DNA of 64,000 nt from Methylotenera sp. (GCA_013140755.1 JABFSF010000044.1:1-64000), one strand, 5' to 3'; numbered from the stretch's first letter, positions 29,896 through 40,589 are shown. Notes: generated by a model from the letters alone, not told the origin. Numbers and translations: made by a program.

Positions 29896-31071
29896 TTGAA
29901 ACTGTTGATTTTGAAATTTGCCTTTTTTATTTTTAAAGTGTTTCCCTATGGTGGTGTGCAGCGCGATATGTTGCGCATTGCACATGATTGCATCAATGCT
30001 GGGCACGAAGTAACTATTTACACTGGTGAGTGGCGCGGAGACAAGCCTGATGCACGTATCCAGGTACATATTTTGCCAAGTAGTGGTTGGCTAAACCATC
30101 AACGGCATCAATCATTGATTCACAATATGCAAAACGCTTTGGCTAAAGCACCTGTAGATTTGGTGGTGGGTTTTAACCGCATGGCGGGGCTAGATGTTTA
30201 CTATGCAGCTGACCCTTGCTTTGTGCAGCGTGCGCATGAAGAACGTTCTTGGTTTTATCGCAACATGCCGTTGGTACGTGGGCGTTACCGCTTTTTTGCA
30301 GAAGCTGAAAAAGCCGTCATGGGCGCACAAAATCAATGCCAAATTTTATTGCTCACTGAGCGCGAAAAACATAGCTTCCAGCAATGGTATGGCACGCCAG
30401 ATAACCGTTTCCATTTATTGCCGCCTAGTATTCCTGCCGCAAAATTTGCCAACAAAAATCGTGCGCAATGTCGCGCTTACGCAAGGCAGCAATTTAACTT
30501 GCCCATAAATGCCAATATTGTGCTGACTGTAGGCTCTGCCTTTACGCGCAAAGGCGTGGATAGAGCCATTGATGCAATAGCCGCGCTGCCTAGAGCATTG
30601 CAAGATGTGACATGGCTGATTGCCATTGGGGAGTATGAATCCAATAGTAATATTGAGGCTTATTGCCAAAAGAGAGGCATCTCGCACCGCTGTATTCACG
30701 TAGGTGGGCGTGCGGATGTAGCAGATTTAATGGTGGGGGCTGATGTGTTTGCACACCCCGCACGTTCTGAGCTCGCGGGTATTGTGCTTATTGAAGCCAT
30801 GACAGCAGGCTTGCCAGTGCTCGTAACCGATGTGTGTGGCTATGCGCCGCATATTGCACAAGCCAATGCGGGCGTGGTGTTGGCTTCGCCTTATTGCCAA
30901 GTTGAGATGAACCAAGCGTTGGTGATGATGCTACAGTCAGCACAAAAAGCAGATTGGCAGACTAACGGGCAAGCTTATACGGCAAATATTTACAATACCT
31001 CATCAAAAACGGCTGAGGCAGATTACCTCATTGCATTAGCACAGAAAAGTAAAAAGTATCAGCATGAATAA
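29896..31071 (+). CDS. waaG: Glycosyltransferase family 4 (WaaG-like)
   Basis: VFPYGGVQRDMLRIA; VGSAFTRKGVDRAI; HPARSELAGIVLIEAMTAGLPVLVTDVCGYA. Confidence 0.85.
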   Translation: MKLLILKFAFFIFKVFPYGGVQRDMLRIAHDCINAGHEVTIYTGEWRGDKPDARIQVHILPSSGWLNHQRHQSLIHNMQNALAKAPVDLVVGFNRMAGLDVYYAADPCFVQRAHEERSWFYRNMPLVRGRYRFFAEAEKAVMGAQNQCQILLLTEREKHSFQQWYGTPDNRFHLLPPSIPAAKFANKNRAQCRAYARQQFNLPINANIVLTVGSAFTRKGVDRAIDAIAALPRALQDVTWLIAIGEYESNSNIEAYCQKRGISHRCIHVGGRADVADLMVGADVFAHPARSELAGIVLIEAMTAGLPVLVTDVCGYAPHIAQANAGVVLASPYCQVEMNQALVMMLQSAQKADWQTNGQAYTANIYNTSSKTAEADYLIALAQKSKKYQHE

Positions 31072-31876
31072 ACTCGTGTTACCAGATGAAATTCACCAAC
31101 TTTTTGGCGTAGATGCCTTTGCTAAAATCATGGCGCAGCAAGGTAAAGCTTTTCGCGATATAAAAGGACGTAAAACCATACAAACGCAACTAAATGGTAA
31201 AAGCTATTTTATTAAGCAGCACTTTGGCGTGGGCTGGGGGGAGATTTTTAAAAACCTACTCAGCTTTAAAAAGCCTGTTCTTGGGGCACTTACAGAAGTG
31301 CAGGCTATCCAAAAGCTTGATGAAATAAGCATCGCCACCACGCCGCTTGTGGGCTATGGTGTGCGTGGTTGTAACCCTGCCACACAACAATCATTTATTA
31401 TCACGCAAGATTTGGGTGACATTACCTCGCTTGAAGACCTATGCGCAAACTGGGCAAACAACCCGCCCGAAGCCGCATTGAAACAAGCACTGATTATTGC
31501 CATTGCACAGCTCTCCGCCAAATTGCACGGCGCAGGCCTGTGCCACCGTGATTTTTACTTATGCCACTTTGTGGTAAGAAATAGTGATTTAACGCAAGGC
31601 AAACTTAACTTGATTTTGATTGATTTGCATCGTATGTTGATGACGCAGCCGCAAGATGGCAATGCAGTAGTAAAAGATATTGCAGGGCTAGTATTTTCAG
31701 CTAAGGATAGCGGTTTTACAGTAGATGATTGGGTTTTGTTTAAACAGTATTATTTGCCACAATCTGATGATTTTTGGCTAAATGTTGAAACACGCGCCAA
31801 TAAGCTTTATGCTAAATTTCATAGTGATAAATTTCAAAAAAGGTTGGTGGTAGAAAAAGCCACATTAGTAAAATGA
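31064..31876 (+). CDS. waaP: LPS core heptose(I) kinase
   Basis: GRKTIQTQLNGKSYFIKQHFGVGWGEIFKNLL; LCHRDFYLCHFVV; LILIDLHRM. Confidence 0.9.
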   Translation: MNKLVLPDEIHQLFGVDAFAKIMAQQGKAFRDIKGRKTIQTQLNGKSYFIKQHFGVGWGEIFKNLLSFKKPVLGALTEVQAIQKLDEISIATTPLVGYGVRGCNPATQQSFIITQDLGDITSLEDLCANWANNPPEAALKQALIIAIAQLSAKLHGAGLCHRDFYLCHFVVRNSDLTQGKLNLILIDLHRMLMTQPQDGNAVVKDIAGLVFSAKDSGFTVDDWVLFKQYYLPQSDDFWLNVETRANKLYAKFHSDKFQKRLVVEKATLVK

Positions 31877-32685
31877 CATTTTTATATCAAGCTCCACAAC
31901 ATCAAGCAACATTGGCATTCAATCAGTTGAATGATTTTGAATCCATTTGGAGTATGAAAGTTGATTGGTTTGAAGAGCCAAATGAACGCCGTGGTGGGTG
32001 GAGTGGGGTAGGTAAGTTGGTACTTCATACTCCTTCAAATAATGCACTTGGCGTGTTTTTAAAGCGTCAAGAAAATCATGAGCGACGCACGCTCATGCAC
32101 CCAATTAAGGGCATTCCAACATTTGCATGTGAGTTCGGCATGATGCAGCATTTAGCTAAACATGATGTGCCATCGCTCAAGCCAGTGGCTTTTGGTCAGC
32201 GTTTGGTTAATGGTAATTTGCAAGCGTTGTTGATGACAGAAGAGTTAGTGGGCTTTATTCCGCTAGAGCAAGCAGTCAAGCAGATGTTTGCTGAAGGCAG
32301 ACCTGTTTTGCGTGAGCAGCGCAAGTTAATTATGCAAGTGGCGAAAACTGTTAGTAAAATGCACCGATCAGGCGTTCAACATCGCTCTTTGTATCCTAAA
32401 CACTTGTTTGTGGACACTGCTAATATGCAAGATGCAGTGGTAATTGATTTGGAAAAGTCGCGTATAAAATTATTGCCATTTATGCGCACCTTTTACGATT
32501 TATCTACACTCAATCGCCATTCGGAATTTTGGAGTAAATCTGCACGCTTATATTTTTATAAGCAGTATTTGGGTGTAGAACAATTAAATGCTTGGCAAAA
32601 GTTTGTGTTAAAAATGATTGCTAAGCGATCATCGCGCCACAAGACGCATAAAACAGCCAAAAAAACGTATCAAGGTACAAAGTAG
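31873..32685 (+). CDS. LPS kinase-fold protein (InaA/WapP-like)
   Basis: RRGGWSGVGKLVL; VQHRSLYPKHLFV; VVIDLEKSR. Confidence 0.8.
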   Translation: MTFLYQAPQHQATLAFNQLNDFESIWSMKVDWFEEPNERRGGWSGVGKLVLHTPSNNALGVFLKRQENHERRTLMHPIKGIPTFACEFGMMQHLAKHDVPSLKPVAFGQRLVNGNLQALLMTEELVGFIPLEQAVKQMFAEGRPVLREQRKLIMQVAKTVSKMHRSGVQHRSLYPKHLFVDTANMQDAVVIDLEKSRIKLLPFMRTFYDLSTLNRHSEFWSKSARLYFYKQYLGVEQLNAWQKFVLKMIAKRSSRHKTHKTAKKTYQGTK

Positions 32686-32712
32686 TATAATCTCATTTTT
32701 TCATTTGGATAG

Positions 32713-33363
32713 TTGAACATGACTGAACCCACCACCTATCGCGCTCGTACTAATTATGATGAGCGTAAAGCCACCATCTATCAGCAACGTAAAGCAGGTA
32801 AACACAATAGTGAGATGCGTTTGTTAGATCGCGCTTTTGCAATTGTGCCTAAAAATTTAGAAGTGATTGATTTGCCTTGCGGTGGCGGTCGTGTGTTTCT
32901 TCGTTTAGCGAGTCATGGTTATAAAGTGAGAGCAGGTGATTTATCGCCTGAAATGATTAAAATCGCGCAAAAAAATGCAGATGAAGCAGGTTTAGGCATT
33001 ACTGTTGACCATGCAGATGTAGAGAATTTGCAATATGCAGATAAAAGCATAGACACTGTTGTGTGCTTTAGGCTGTTTCAGCACTTTCCAACCTCTGCAA
33101 TTCGTCAACGTGCAGTGAGTGAAATGTGTCGTGTATCTAAAAAGTATGTTGTGATGTCTTACTTTAGCCCTTATTCATACACGCAAGCCAAGTTGATTTT
33201 GCGTGAAAAATTAGGTGGTAGAAAACTACGTAAGTTTCCAACGAGCTTAAAAGAAGTCGAAGGCTATTTTGCAAATTCAGGCTATCGGTTGGTTAAAGAT
33301 TTTGCAGAATTAAACATCATTAAAACCTTACATTTGGCCGTTTTTGAGCGCATCTCTGACTAA
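32713..33363 (+). CDS. Class I SAM-dependent methyltransferase
   Basis: VIDLPCGGGRVFLRLASHGYKVRAGDLSPEMIKIA. Confidence 0.9.
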   Translation: MNMTEPTTYRARTNYDERKATIYQQRKAGKHNSEMRLLDRAFAIVPKNLEVIDLPCGGGRVFLRLASHGYKVRAGDLSPEMIKIAQKNADEAGLGITVDHADVENLQYADKSIDTVVCFRLFQHFPTSAIRQRAVSEMCRVSKKYVVMSYFSPYSYTQAKLILREKLGGRKLRKFPTSLKEVEGYFANSGYRLVKDFAELNIIKTLHLAVFERISD

Positions 33364-34831
33364 TTCATTAGCTGAACTCTCCGTAAAAGGAGAGTCTCGG
33401 TTTAGCGTTGAGTTATCAAACGCGCCGATATTGCTTTGCGAAAAAATTGTGCGCAGAGTGCCTAATAAACGCATCGTTGCCCAAGGTGTGTGGCGTGGAA
33501 AAGCGGTTTTTGCCAAATTGTTTTTTGGAAAAAGTGCGGCCAAGTATCTAGCCCGTGATAAGCATGGGATTGATTTACTCGCGCAATCGAATATCGCAAC
33601 GCCAGAAGTTTTGTACACGGGATTATCCTCTGATGGATGTGTTCATGTGTTGATATTAGAAGCTATTGAAGCTTCTCAGAATGTGGAGGTGGCTTGGCTG
33701 TCACTTAACGTTGCAAATGATAGGTTGCAATTGGCAAAACAATTGGTCGCAGAAGTGGCAAAACACCACAAATCTGGTTTACTGCAAACAGATTTATATC
33801 TTAAGAATTTTTTGATTCAAGATAATAAAGTATTCACTTTAGATGGCGATGGTATTCGCCGTTTGTCTTGTATATTTAAAGAGCGTCAAAAATTATACAA
33901 TTTGGCCACCCTATTTTCTAAGATGGATGTGTTAGATGATGCGTGGATTTCAGAACTTTATGCGCATTATTGTTCGCAATTGGAATTGCCTTGCACTCCC
34001 TTATTGGAAGCTGAAGTTTGGTACTTAACGCAGAAAATTCGTCATAAAGTTGCCAGTACTTACGCCGATAAAAAAGTATTTAGAACCTGTACTGATGTCA
34101 AAGTGACGCAATCTTTTGATTTATATTCAGCTCTTGCAACAGGCTTGCATCAGCAAGTGTTTTCGCTGGAAGTTTTAGATGCTACGTTAACGAACAAGCA
34201 AGCAAACCTTAAAAATGGCAAGACTTGCACCATTGCAAAAGCAACACTTGCACAAACTGATGTGGTGGTAAAGCGCTATAACATTAAAAACTTTTGGCAT
34301 GGTTTAAACCGTGCTTTTCGCAAGAGTCGCGCGGCAACGTCATGGGCAAATGCGCATCGGTTGATGATTTGTGGCATTGTAACACCCAAGCCTATTGCCT
34401 TGGTAGAAGCGCGGTTTGGTTGGCTACGACAGCGCGCTTATTTTGTCAGCGAATACGTAGATGCACCAGATGCGTTACGATTTTTTGCACAAACAGAAAA
34501 TAAATGGGATGCGGCTTTAGCAATGGCAACTTTGTTCTATAAGCTTTATTTGCTAAAAATCACGCATGGTGATTGCAAAGCGAGCAACATAAAAATGGTG
34601 AAAGGTGAACCGATGTTGATTGATTTAGATGCGATGCAAGGGCACGCTACGTGCTGGTTGGCTGAAGCATGGTTTAATCGCAAGCATGTGAAAGATTTAA
34701 AACGGCTCATGAAAAACTGGGTAGAGGATGCAGAAGTCACAGCTTTGCTCAGGCAGGCATTTGACCAAATATATAATGAACAATACCCGTATGAGCCAAA
34801 CCCAATTTTGCACCGTGCGGGGCTTATGTAA
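33344..34831 (+). CDS. Two-domain kinase-fold LPS modification protein
   Basis: First half: KSGLLQTDLYLKNFLIQDNKVFTLDGDGI. Second half: KITHGDCKASNIKMVKGEPMLIDLDAM. Confidence 0.75.
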   Translation: MSASLTNSLAELSVKGESRFSVELSNAPILLCEKIVRRVPNKRIVAQGVWRGKAVFAKLFFGKSAAKYLARDKHGIDLLAQSNIATPEVLYTGLSSDGCVHVLILEAIEASQNVEVAWLSLNVANDRLQLAKQLVAEVAKHHKSGLLQTDLYLKNFLIQDNKVFTLDGDGIRRLSCIFKERQKLYNLATLFSKMDVLDDAWISELYAHYCSQLELPCTPLLEAEVWYLTQKIRHKVASTYADKKVFRTCTDVKVTQSFDLYSALATGLHQQVFSLEVLDATLTNKQANLKNGKTCTIAKATLAQTDVVVKRYNIKNFWHGLNRAFRKSRAATSWANAHRLMICGIVTPKPIALVEARFGWLRQRAYFVSEYVDAPDALRFFAQTENKWDAALAMATLFYKLYLLKITHGDCKASNIKMVKGEPMLIDLDAMQGHATCWLAEAWFNRKHVKDLKRLMKNWVEDAEVTALLRQAFDQIYNEQYPYEPNPILHRAGLM

Positions 34832-34905
34832 ATGCCAAATGCGATGTAAATTCGCGATTCGCGCCCTTTAAGTTAAAATAGTGTAAATTAATTGAAAGTA
34901 TTCGC

Positions 34906-36624
34906 ATGATTGTATTAGGTTTATCAGGGGCTTTGGGGCACGATGCTTCAGCCGCAATTTTGGTGGATGGCAAAATTATTGCCGCAGCAGAAGAAGAGCG
35001 CTTTCTTCGTGATAAGCACGCCAAAAATCAATTTCCTTACGAGGCGGCTAAATTTTGCATGAAACAAGCAGGCGTAAAGCCTGAAGAGGTGGATATTGTT
35101 GCATTTCCTTATGCTGAAATTCCACTGAGTACCAATGCACGTTGGCACTATGCAAAACGCCACTGGTATGCGCCAGATCGTGCCTTAGATGCTATTTTTA
35201 ACGGCAACCGTCGTTTTCGCCGTAACCGCGATAAATCACTCAAACTTATGGCAGATTTAGGTTTAACCAAGGCTAAGTTTGTACCTGTCGAGCACCATTT
35301 GGCACATGCTTCGAGTGCTTATCATTTAAGTGGCTTTACAGAAAAAACCGCGATTGTTGGCATTGATGGCAAAGGTGAATATGCCACCACATTTTTTGGC
35401 TACGGCGAAAATGGAAAAATTCATAAAATCAAAGAGTTTTATGACCCCGATTCTCTTGGTGGCATGTACGGTGCGATTACCGAATATCTCGGTTTTGAAA
35501 TGCTGGATGGCGAATTTAAAGTCATGGGCATGGCACCTTATGGTGATGCGAGCAAGTATGATTTATCACGACTTGTGACGTTTGAAAATGGTGAGTTAGA
35601 AGTCAATACAAAGCTTGTGAATGTGGTAGGTTTACGTCGTTACAAAGAAAGTGGTAAAGGCTATTACTTTACACCAGAGTTGATAGATTGGTTAGGCCCT
35701 AAACGTCACGGGGATGAAATTGATGACCCGTATATTCACTATGCAGCTTCAGTACAAGCGTTGCTAGAAGATATTGCACTGAAGATGATTGATTATTATT
35801 TGGGCGACATTATCAAAGAAACTGGGCGCATTGCCATGGCGGGGGGTGTGGCACTGAATGTGAAGTTGAATCAGCGCATTATTGCCATGCCACATGTCAA
35901 AGAGCTTTTTGTGCAGCCAGCTTCGGGCGATAACGGGACCTCATTGGGTGCTGCTACCTATGCCGCGCACTTGGCGGGGGACAAGATTGAAAAAATGGAA
36001 CATGCCTATCTAGGCCCAGCTTATACAACGGAAGAGTGTATTGCTGCCTGTGAGGCTCACCCTGCAAAACCAATCTTTACGCGCGTGGAAAATGCAGCAC
36101 AGAAAGGCGCAGAGCTGCTCGCTAGTGGTAACCCTTTGGCATGGCTACAAGGGCGCATGGAGTTTGGTCCGCGCGCCTTAGGTTGTCGTAGCATTTTGGG
36201 TGATCCCAGCTATCCTGGTGTGGCAGATCGCATCAATGCGCAAATCAAATACCGTGAACGTTGGCGTCCATTTTGCCCCAGTATGCTAGATCGTGCAGCG
36301 GTTGATATTTTGCAGACGGAACATCCAGCCCCGTATATGACGTTTACTTTTGATGTTGCGGAGCATTGGAAATCACGCATTCCTGAAGTGGTGCATGAAG
36401 ATGGTACGGCGCGCGCGCAAGTGGTGACAAAAGTAACTAACCCACGTTATTACGAGTTGATTGAACATCTTGAGCAACTGCGTGGTGTGCCTGTAGTGTT
36501 GAATACCTCATTAAACCGCAGAGGTGAGCCGATGATTTGTTCACCAACAGACGCGCTGAATATGTTTTATGGGTGCGATTTAGAGTATTTAATGATGGAA
36601 GATGTATTGGTGACCAAAAAGTGA
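34906..36624 (+). CDS. NodU/CmcH-family carbamoyltransferase
   Basis: LGLSGALGHDASAAIL; EHHLAHASSAY; GRMEFGPRALGCRSIL; NTSLNRRGEPMICSP. Confidence 0.95.
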   Translation: MIVLGLSGALGHDASAAILVDGKIIAAAEEERFLRDKHAKNQFPYEAAKFCMKQAGVKPEEVDIVAFPYAEIPLSTNARWHYAKRHWYAPDRALDAIFNGNRRFRRNRDKSLKLMADLGLTKAKFVPVEHHLAHASSAYHLSGFTEKTAIVGIDGKGEYATTFFGYGENGKIHKIKEFYDPDSLGGMYGAITEYLGFEMLDGEFKVMGMAPYGDASKYDLSRLVTFENGELEVNTKLVNVVGLRRYKESGKGYYFTPELIDWLGPKRHGDEIDDPYIHYAASVQALLEDIALKMIDYYLGDIIKETGRIAMAGGVALNVKLNQRIIAMPHVKELFVQPASGDNGTSLGAATYAAHLAGDKIEKMEHAYLGPAYTTEECIAACEAHPAKPIFTRVENAAQKGAELLASGNPLAWLQGRMEFGPRALGCRSILGDPSYPGVADRINAQIKYRERWRPFCPSMLDRAAVDILQTEHPAPYMTFTFDVAEHWKSRIPEVVHEDGTARAQVVTKVTNPRYYELIEHLEQLRGVPVVLNTSLNRRGEPMICSPTDALNMFYGCDLEYLMMEDVLVTKK

Positions 36625-36656
36625 CCATTTTGTAGCTAGTATCTACATGATTTTTT

Positions 36657-36686
36657 AAAAGCCGCTTAATGTAAGCGGCTTTTTTA
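36657..36686 (+). terminator. Rho-independent terminator
   Basis: AAAAGCCGCTT-AATGT-AAGCGGCTTTTTT. Confidence 0.85.
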
Positions 36687-36793
36687 TTGTACCAAAAATT
36701 TAATATGGATGCGCACAATTCATTGGTTGTTAATTGGATTTATTTTTGGTACTATTATGGAACTTAAAAACAATAAGCGATAGTCTGTAGAGT

Positions 36794-38518
36794 ATGAATT
36801 TTACAATTAACTTTAGGCAAGTGAGATGTTTATCTTTTTTAATTTTATATTTGACGCTTTCTAACTCCGTATTAGGTGCAGAAGATCATGTTGAAAACAC
36901 CAATGAAGCTGTTGCTAAATCTTGGCAGCAGCAGAATGTAGGTGCAGCAACTCCTGCTTTAATTAAACAAGAGGATGGCACTACAAAAATTGAGTGGCAT
37001 GGCGGCGTGACTGTAGATCATTACAGAAACACCATTACAAGTGCCTCTGATAAGTTAGGCACAAATCTCAATAATGGCTATTTTGTGACGACCCAAGCGC
37101 AAAGTGATTTGCGCGCCATCAACCCGAATGGTGCAGTTAATTATTTTCAGTTGAGCGCAACTACAACGGATGATCGTGCGGTGTTAAATCATCATTATCG
37201 CCAAATCAATATGATGCAAGTGGGGCGTGTGGGTGAGGGTTATCAGCTTGCTTTAGGTGATGTTGCGCCTAATTTTTCAAATTTAAGTTCAGCTTTTGGT
37301 GCACGTGGTTTGTTTGGGCAAAAGCAAATCAATCAGACTGTACTTTCTGGATATGCAGGACTTTATGCGCCTAGTTGGGAGTATCTTGATAGCACCGTGC
37401 CGCGTCAGCAACTGCTTAAAGAAGTGCAAGGTGCCAAGCTTGAGCAAAGTTTTACAGAAAAACTTAAAGTATTTGTTACGACCTTACATGCAAGAGATCG
37501 CCGAGAAACGGCAGATATTGTAGGCTTGCCAGCAACTGCGCTACGTAATAATAGTGTGGGTTTTCAGTGGAATGATGGGGCTTATCAGCTCACAGGTGAA
37601 ACTGCAATTAGTCATTTTCAGCAGCAAAATGCGCAAAGCTTAAGTGGTAGAGCAAGCTTATTAGATGGCGCATGGCGTGGCCAAAAGGTATCGTTAAAAG
37701 CGGGATATCATGATTTGGAGGCTGAATTTTCTAGTTTGTCACAATCGGCGCAACCAGGTATTCGTGAGCGTTATGTAGGTGGCGATTGGGTTGCGAGTGC
37801 ATGGTTAAGTTTAGGTTTGGATTTGCGCAATAGTCAGCAATATACTTTCGCAAGTTTTGCAGGAGCCGCTAAGCTGGCTGATACCGATTCGGGTAGCTTG
37901 CGTGCCAATATCAATCTTGGGGCAAGCTATCCAGGTTGGGGGATTACACTGCAACAAACTTTTTCTAATACTGAAGACGCAAATAGCAATATATCACGCA
38001 AAGATTTAACAAGTGCGGGCGTGAGCTATGCAACAGCACGTTGGAATGCGGCGTTTACTTATGGTTATGATGAAGTGACCAGTCAAGCTAATCCTGCGGG
38101 TGACAGCCATACCAATCGTTGGCAGGCCAGTGCTAGCCGAGCATTTAATAATGCGGATGAGTTAAGTGCTGCAACTTGGACGGTGACAACAGGGCTTTCT
38201 GCTAACTTAGAAACACAAAAACTGGTATATGGTTTGTTGGCTGGAGAGGAAACACGCGCTTTTACTTCATCGCTCAATGTAGGGGCGCAACGAAATGGCT
38301 GGGGTACGCTCAATTTAATGGTAGGAAATGGATTTAATACGCGTATGCTAAATCAATCTACACTACGTATGACAACAGTGCAGTTTGATGCCTCAAGACC
38401 AATAGGTGAAAAAGGTGGCGTTAAATTATATTGGCGCGATGTGCGACGTAATATTGATGACTTATTGTTAGATACTCAAGAAAAAGTGGTGGGTGTGCAG
38501 TTAAGTTACCAAATTTAG
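36794..38518 (+). CDS. Putative outer membrane beta-barrel protein, function unknown
   Basis: Signal peptide LILYLTLSNSVLGAEDH; alternating amphipathic strands; aromatic/hydrophobic C-terminal strand VVGVQLSYQI. Confidence 0.55.
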   Translation: MNFTINFRQVRCLSFLILYLTLSNSVLGAEDHVENTNEAVAKSWQQQNVGAATPALIKQEDGTTKIEWHGGVTVDHYRNTITSASDKLGTNLNNGYFVTTQAQSDLRAINPNGAVNYFQLSATTTDDRAVLNHHYRQINMMQVGRVGEGYQLALGDVAPNFSNLSSAFGARGLFGQKQINQTVLSGYAGLYAPSWEYLDSTVPRQQLLKEVQGAKLEQSFTEKLKVFVTTLHARDRRETADIVGLPATALRNNSVGFQWNDGAYQLTGETAISHFQQQNAQSLSGRASLLDGAWRGQKVSLKAGYHDLEAEFSSLSQSAQPGIRERYVGGDWVASAWLSLGLDLRNSQQYTFASFAGAAKLADTDSGSLRANINLGASYPGWGITLQQTFSNTEDANSNISRKDLTSAGVSYATARWNAAFTYGYDEVTSQANPAGDSHTNRWQASASRAFNNADELSAATWTVTTGLSANLETQKLVYGLLAGEETRAFTSSLNVGAQRNGWGTLNLMVGNGFNTRMLNQSTLRMTTVQFDASRPIGEKGGVKLYWRDVRRNIDDLLLDTQEKVVGVQLSYQI

Positions 38519-38528
38519 GCAAATTAAA

Positions 38529-39002
38529 ATGGCGTGTTTAAAGTATTTGCGGATGATTTTAGTGAGCTTTGTTTTGCTGAGTGTATGTGCTTGTGCTACG
38601 CCTGATAAGGCTGCTGTGAGTGTTTATTCTTCTGCATCAAATTTAGCCATGCAAAATGATGCCAAGCAGATGTTAATCACGATGCTTAACCAATATGCGC
38701 AAGGCGAAATAAGCTTGGCGCAACAATGGTTAGAAGAGGACATGATGGGTCGTCAAGTGATTATAGACAATATGCAACAATCACATGTGCAACAAAAACA
38801 GATTGAACTTAAGTTAAGCGACACTACCATGGCGCAAACTAATGATACCGTGATGATACAAATCACATGGGAAAAGCGATTTTTAAGGATACCCACGATG
38901 CAAGCACAGTTAAAGCAAGGTAAAACACAGTTTCTACTTACAAGCAAACATGCTATTTGGAAACTGGTGGGTATGTCTGGTGACAATGTGTTTGCCCCAT
39001 AA
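38529..39002 (+). CDS. Putative lipoprotein containing an unnamed WEKR domain
   Basis: Lipobox-like LLSVCAC; domain shared with the C-terminus of the downstream FecR protein. Confidence 0.6.
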   Translation: MACLKYLRMILVSFVLLSVCACATPDKAAVSVYSSASNLAMQNDAKQMLITMLNQYAQGEISLAQQWLEEDMMGRQVIIDNMQQSHVQQKQIELKLSDTTMAQTNDTVMIQITWEKRFLRIPTMQAQLKQGKTQFLLTSKHAIWKLVGMSGDNVFAP

Positions 39003-39059
39003 AGTGCATTTAATCAAACCATACTTTTTATCAATTAACCTACAGTACACATCAAAATA

Positions 39060-40589
39060 ATGAAAAATTTATTCAATAAAATAGGATTGTTAGTTGCATT
39101 GTTGATGGTAGAAAATACCTATGCGGCGGGCAGTATTGAGTTATTAGAAGGTAATGTGAATGTTATCAATGCCCGTGGAGAGTTGCGGGCACCAGCAAAA
39201 GGACAACGAGTTGAAGCTGGTGATACGATTGTGACGGGCAAAAACGGTGAAGTGCATGTTGTGACAGATGATCAAGGCCTATTGGCAATTCGCCCCAATA
39301 CGCAATTGAAAATTGATGAGTATCGAGCCAATGGCAATCAGGATGATGCGGTGGTTTTAAACTTATTGCGCGGTACTTTTCGTTCAATTACAGGGTGGAT
39401 TGGTAAAAAGCAAGCTAAGAGATACCAAGTGAAAACCGTTACTGCAACGATAGGCATTAGGGGCACAGATCATGAACCATTAGTGATTGATGAGGGACCA
39501 GAGGCTGGCACTTATGACAAAGTCAATGCAGGTGGCACTACGCTTGATACTGCATTTGGTCAAGTGGACATCAGCCCTCAACAAGTTGGTTTTGTACCAA
39601 AGTCTGCAATCACTGCACCAGTGATATTAGATAAATTACCATCAGCATACCAAGCCACCCCCAATGAAGCTGCCATTGAAACTAAAAAAGAAGCATTAGA
39701 GAAAAGCTTAGATGATGTAATGAAGGAGAAGCAAGAAGATAATACTCGCCAAGCTGGTGGTAATAATGCACCGCAAGTACTTGGTGATTTTGATGATCGG
39801 CAAAATGCCAGAATGGCGTTAGATGAGCTATTGCGTCGTTATGAACTTGGAGATGTAAATTACGTGCGCAGTCGTTTAGATGGTAGCATGATAGGCTATC
39901 AAAAACTATTAGATGACATCACAACAGAACACAGCCAATGTAAGCAATTGCGAGTCAACTTGCTCAATACGCAAGTGCAAGCAGGACCAGACCTTGCTGT
40001 GGTGCAAACCAGCTGGGAGAAACGCTGTCTTATGCTCCCTAACTTTACCCCAAGATTAGACCAAGGTAATAGCACATTTTTAATGCACCGAGGGCAATCA
40101 GGGTGGTATATGGCAGGTTTAACGGGTAGCAATCCATTTAATCCACCGCGCCAGTCAACGCCTAATAATCCGAACAATTCAAACATCCCAGCAACGGTGA
40201 AAACACTCGCGACACTGACTGCATCTACTACTTTAAGCTGTAGTGCATTAACAAGCTCAGCCTCTCCAACCCCTTATCCATTTAGTATTGTTTTAAATGA
40301 CCCAGATAAAGCAGGGGTACCTAGTGTCAATGTGACGCTTACGATGGGCACAGAATCAGAAAATGTGGTGCTTACTGCCGCAGGTGGCGGTACTTTTGTG
40401 GCAAATACACTTAACTTTTATTATGCACTTACTTTTGCATTGCCAACTCATAACGATGGTTTGGTAGGGTTGCATCAAGCACCATCGTCAGTTTCATTTC
40501 CATGCTCAGCTGTGGTGCTTAAATATACCGATGCGACAACACCATCAGGTGCACCACAATTGGTGCAAACAAATGTAGCAATACCATAA
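39060..40589 (+). CDS. FecR-domain secreted/periplasmic protein with C-terminal WEKR domain
   Basis: AGSIELLEGNVNVINARGELRAPAKGQRVEAGDTIVTGKNGEVHVVTDDQGLLAIRPNTQLKID...IGIRGTDHEP is FecR-like. Confidence 0.8.
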   Translation: MKNLFNKIGLLVALLMVENTYAAGSIELLEGNVNVINARGELRAPAKGQRVEAGDTIVTGKNGEVHVVTDDQGLLAIRPNTQLKIDEYRANGNQDDAVVLNLLRGTFRSITGWIGKKQAKRYQVKTVTATIGIRGTDHEPLVIDEGPEAGTYDKVNAGGTTLDTAFGQVDISPQQVGFVPKSAITAPVILDKLPSAYQATPNEAAIETKKEALEKSLDDVMKEKQEDNTRQAGGNNAPQVLGDFDDRQNARMALDELLRRYELGDVNYVRSRLDGSMIGYQKLLDDITTEHSQCKQLRVNLLNTQVQAGPDLAVVQTSWEKRCLMLPNFTPRLDQGNSTFLMHRGQSGWYMAGLTGSNPFNPPRQSTPNNPNNSNIPATVKTLATLTASTTLSCSALTSSASPTPYPFSIVLNDPDKAGVPSVNVTLTMGTESENVVLTAAGGGTFVANTLNFYYALTFALPTHNDGLVGLHQAPSSVSFPCSAVVLKYTDATTPSGAPQLVQTNVAIP

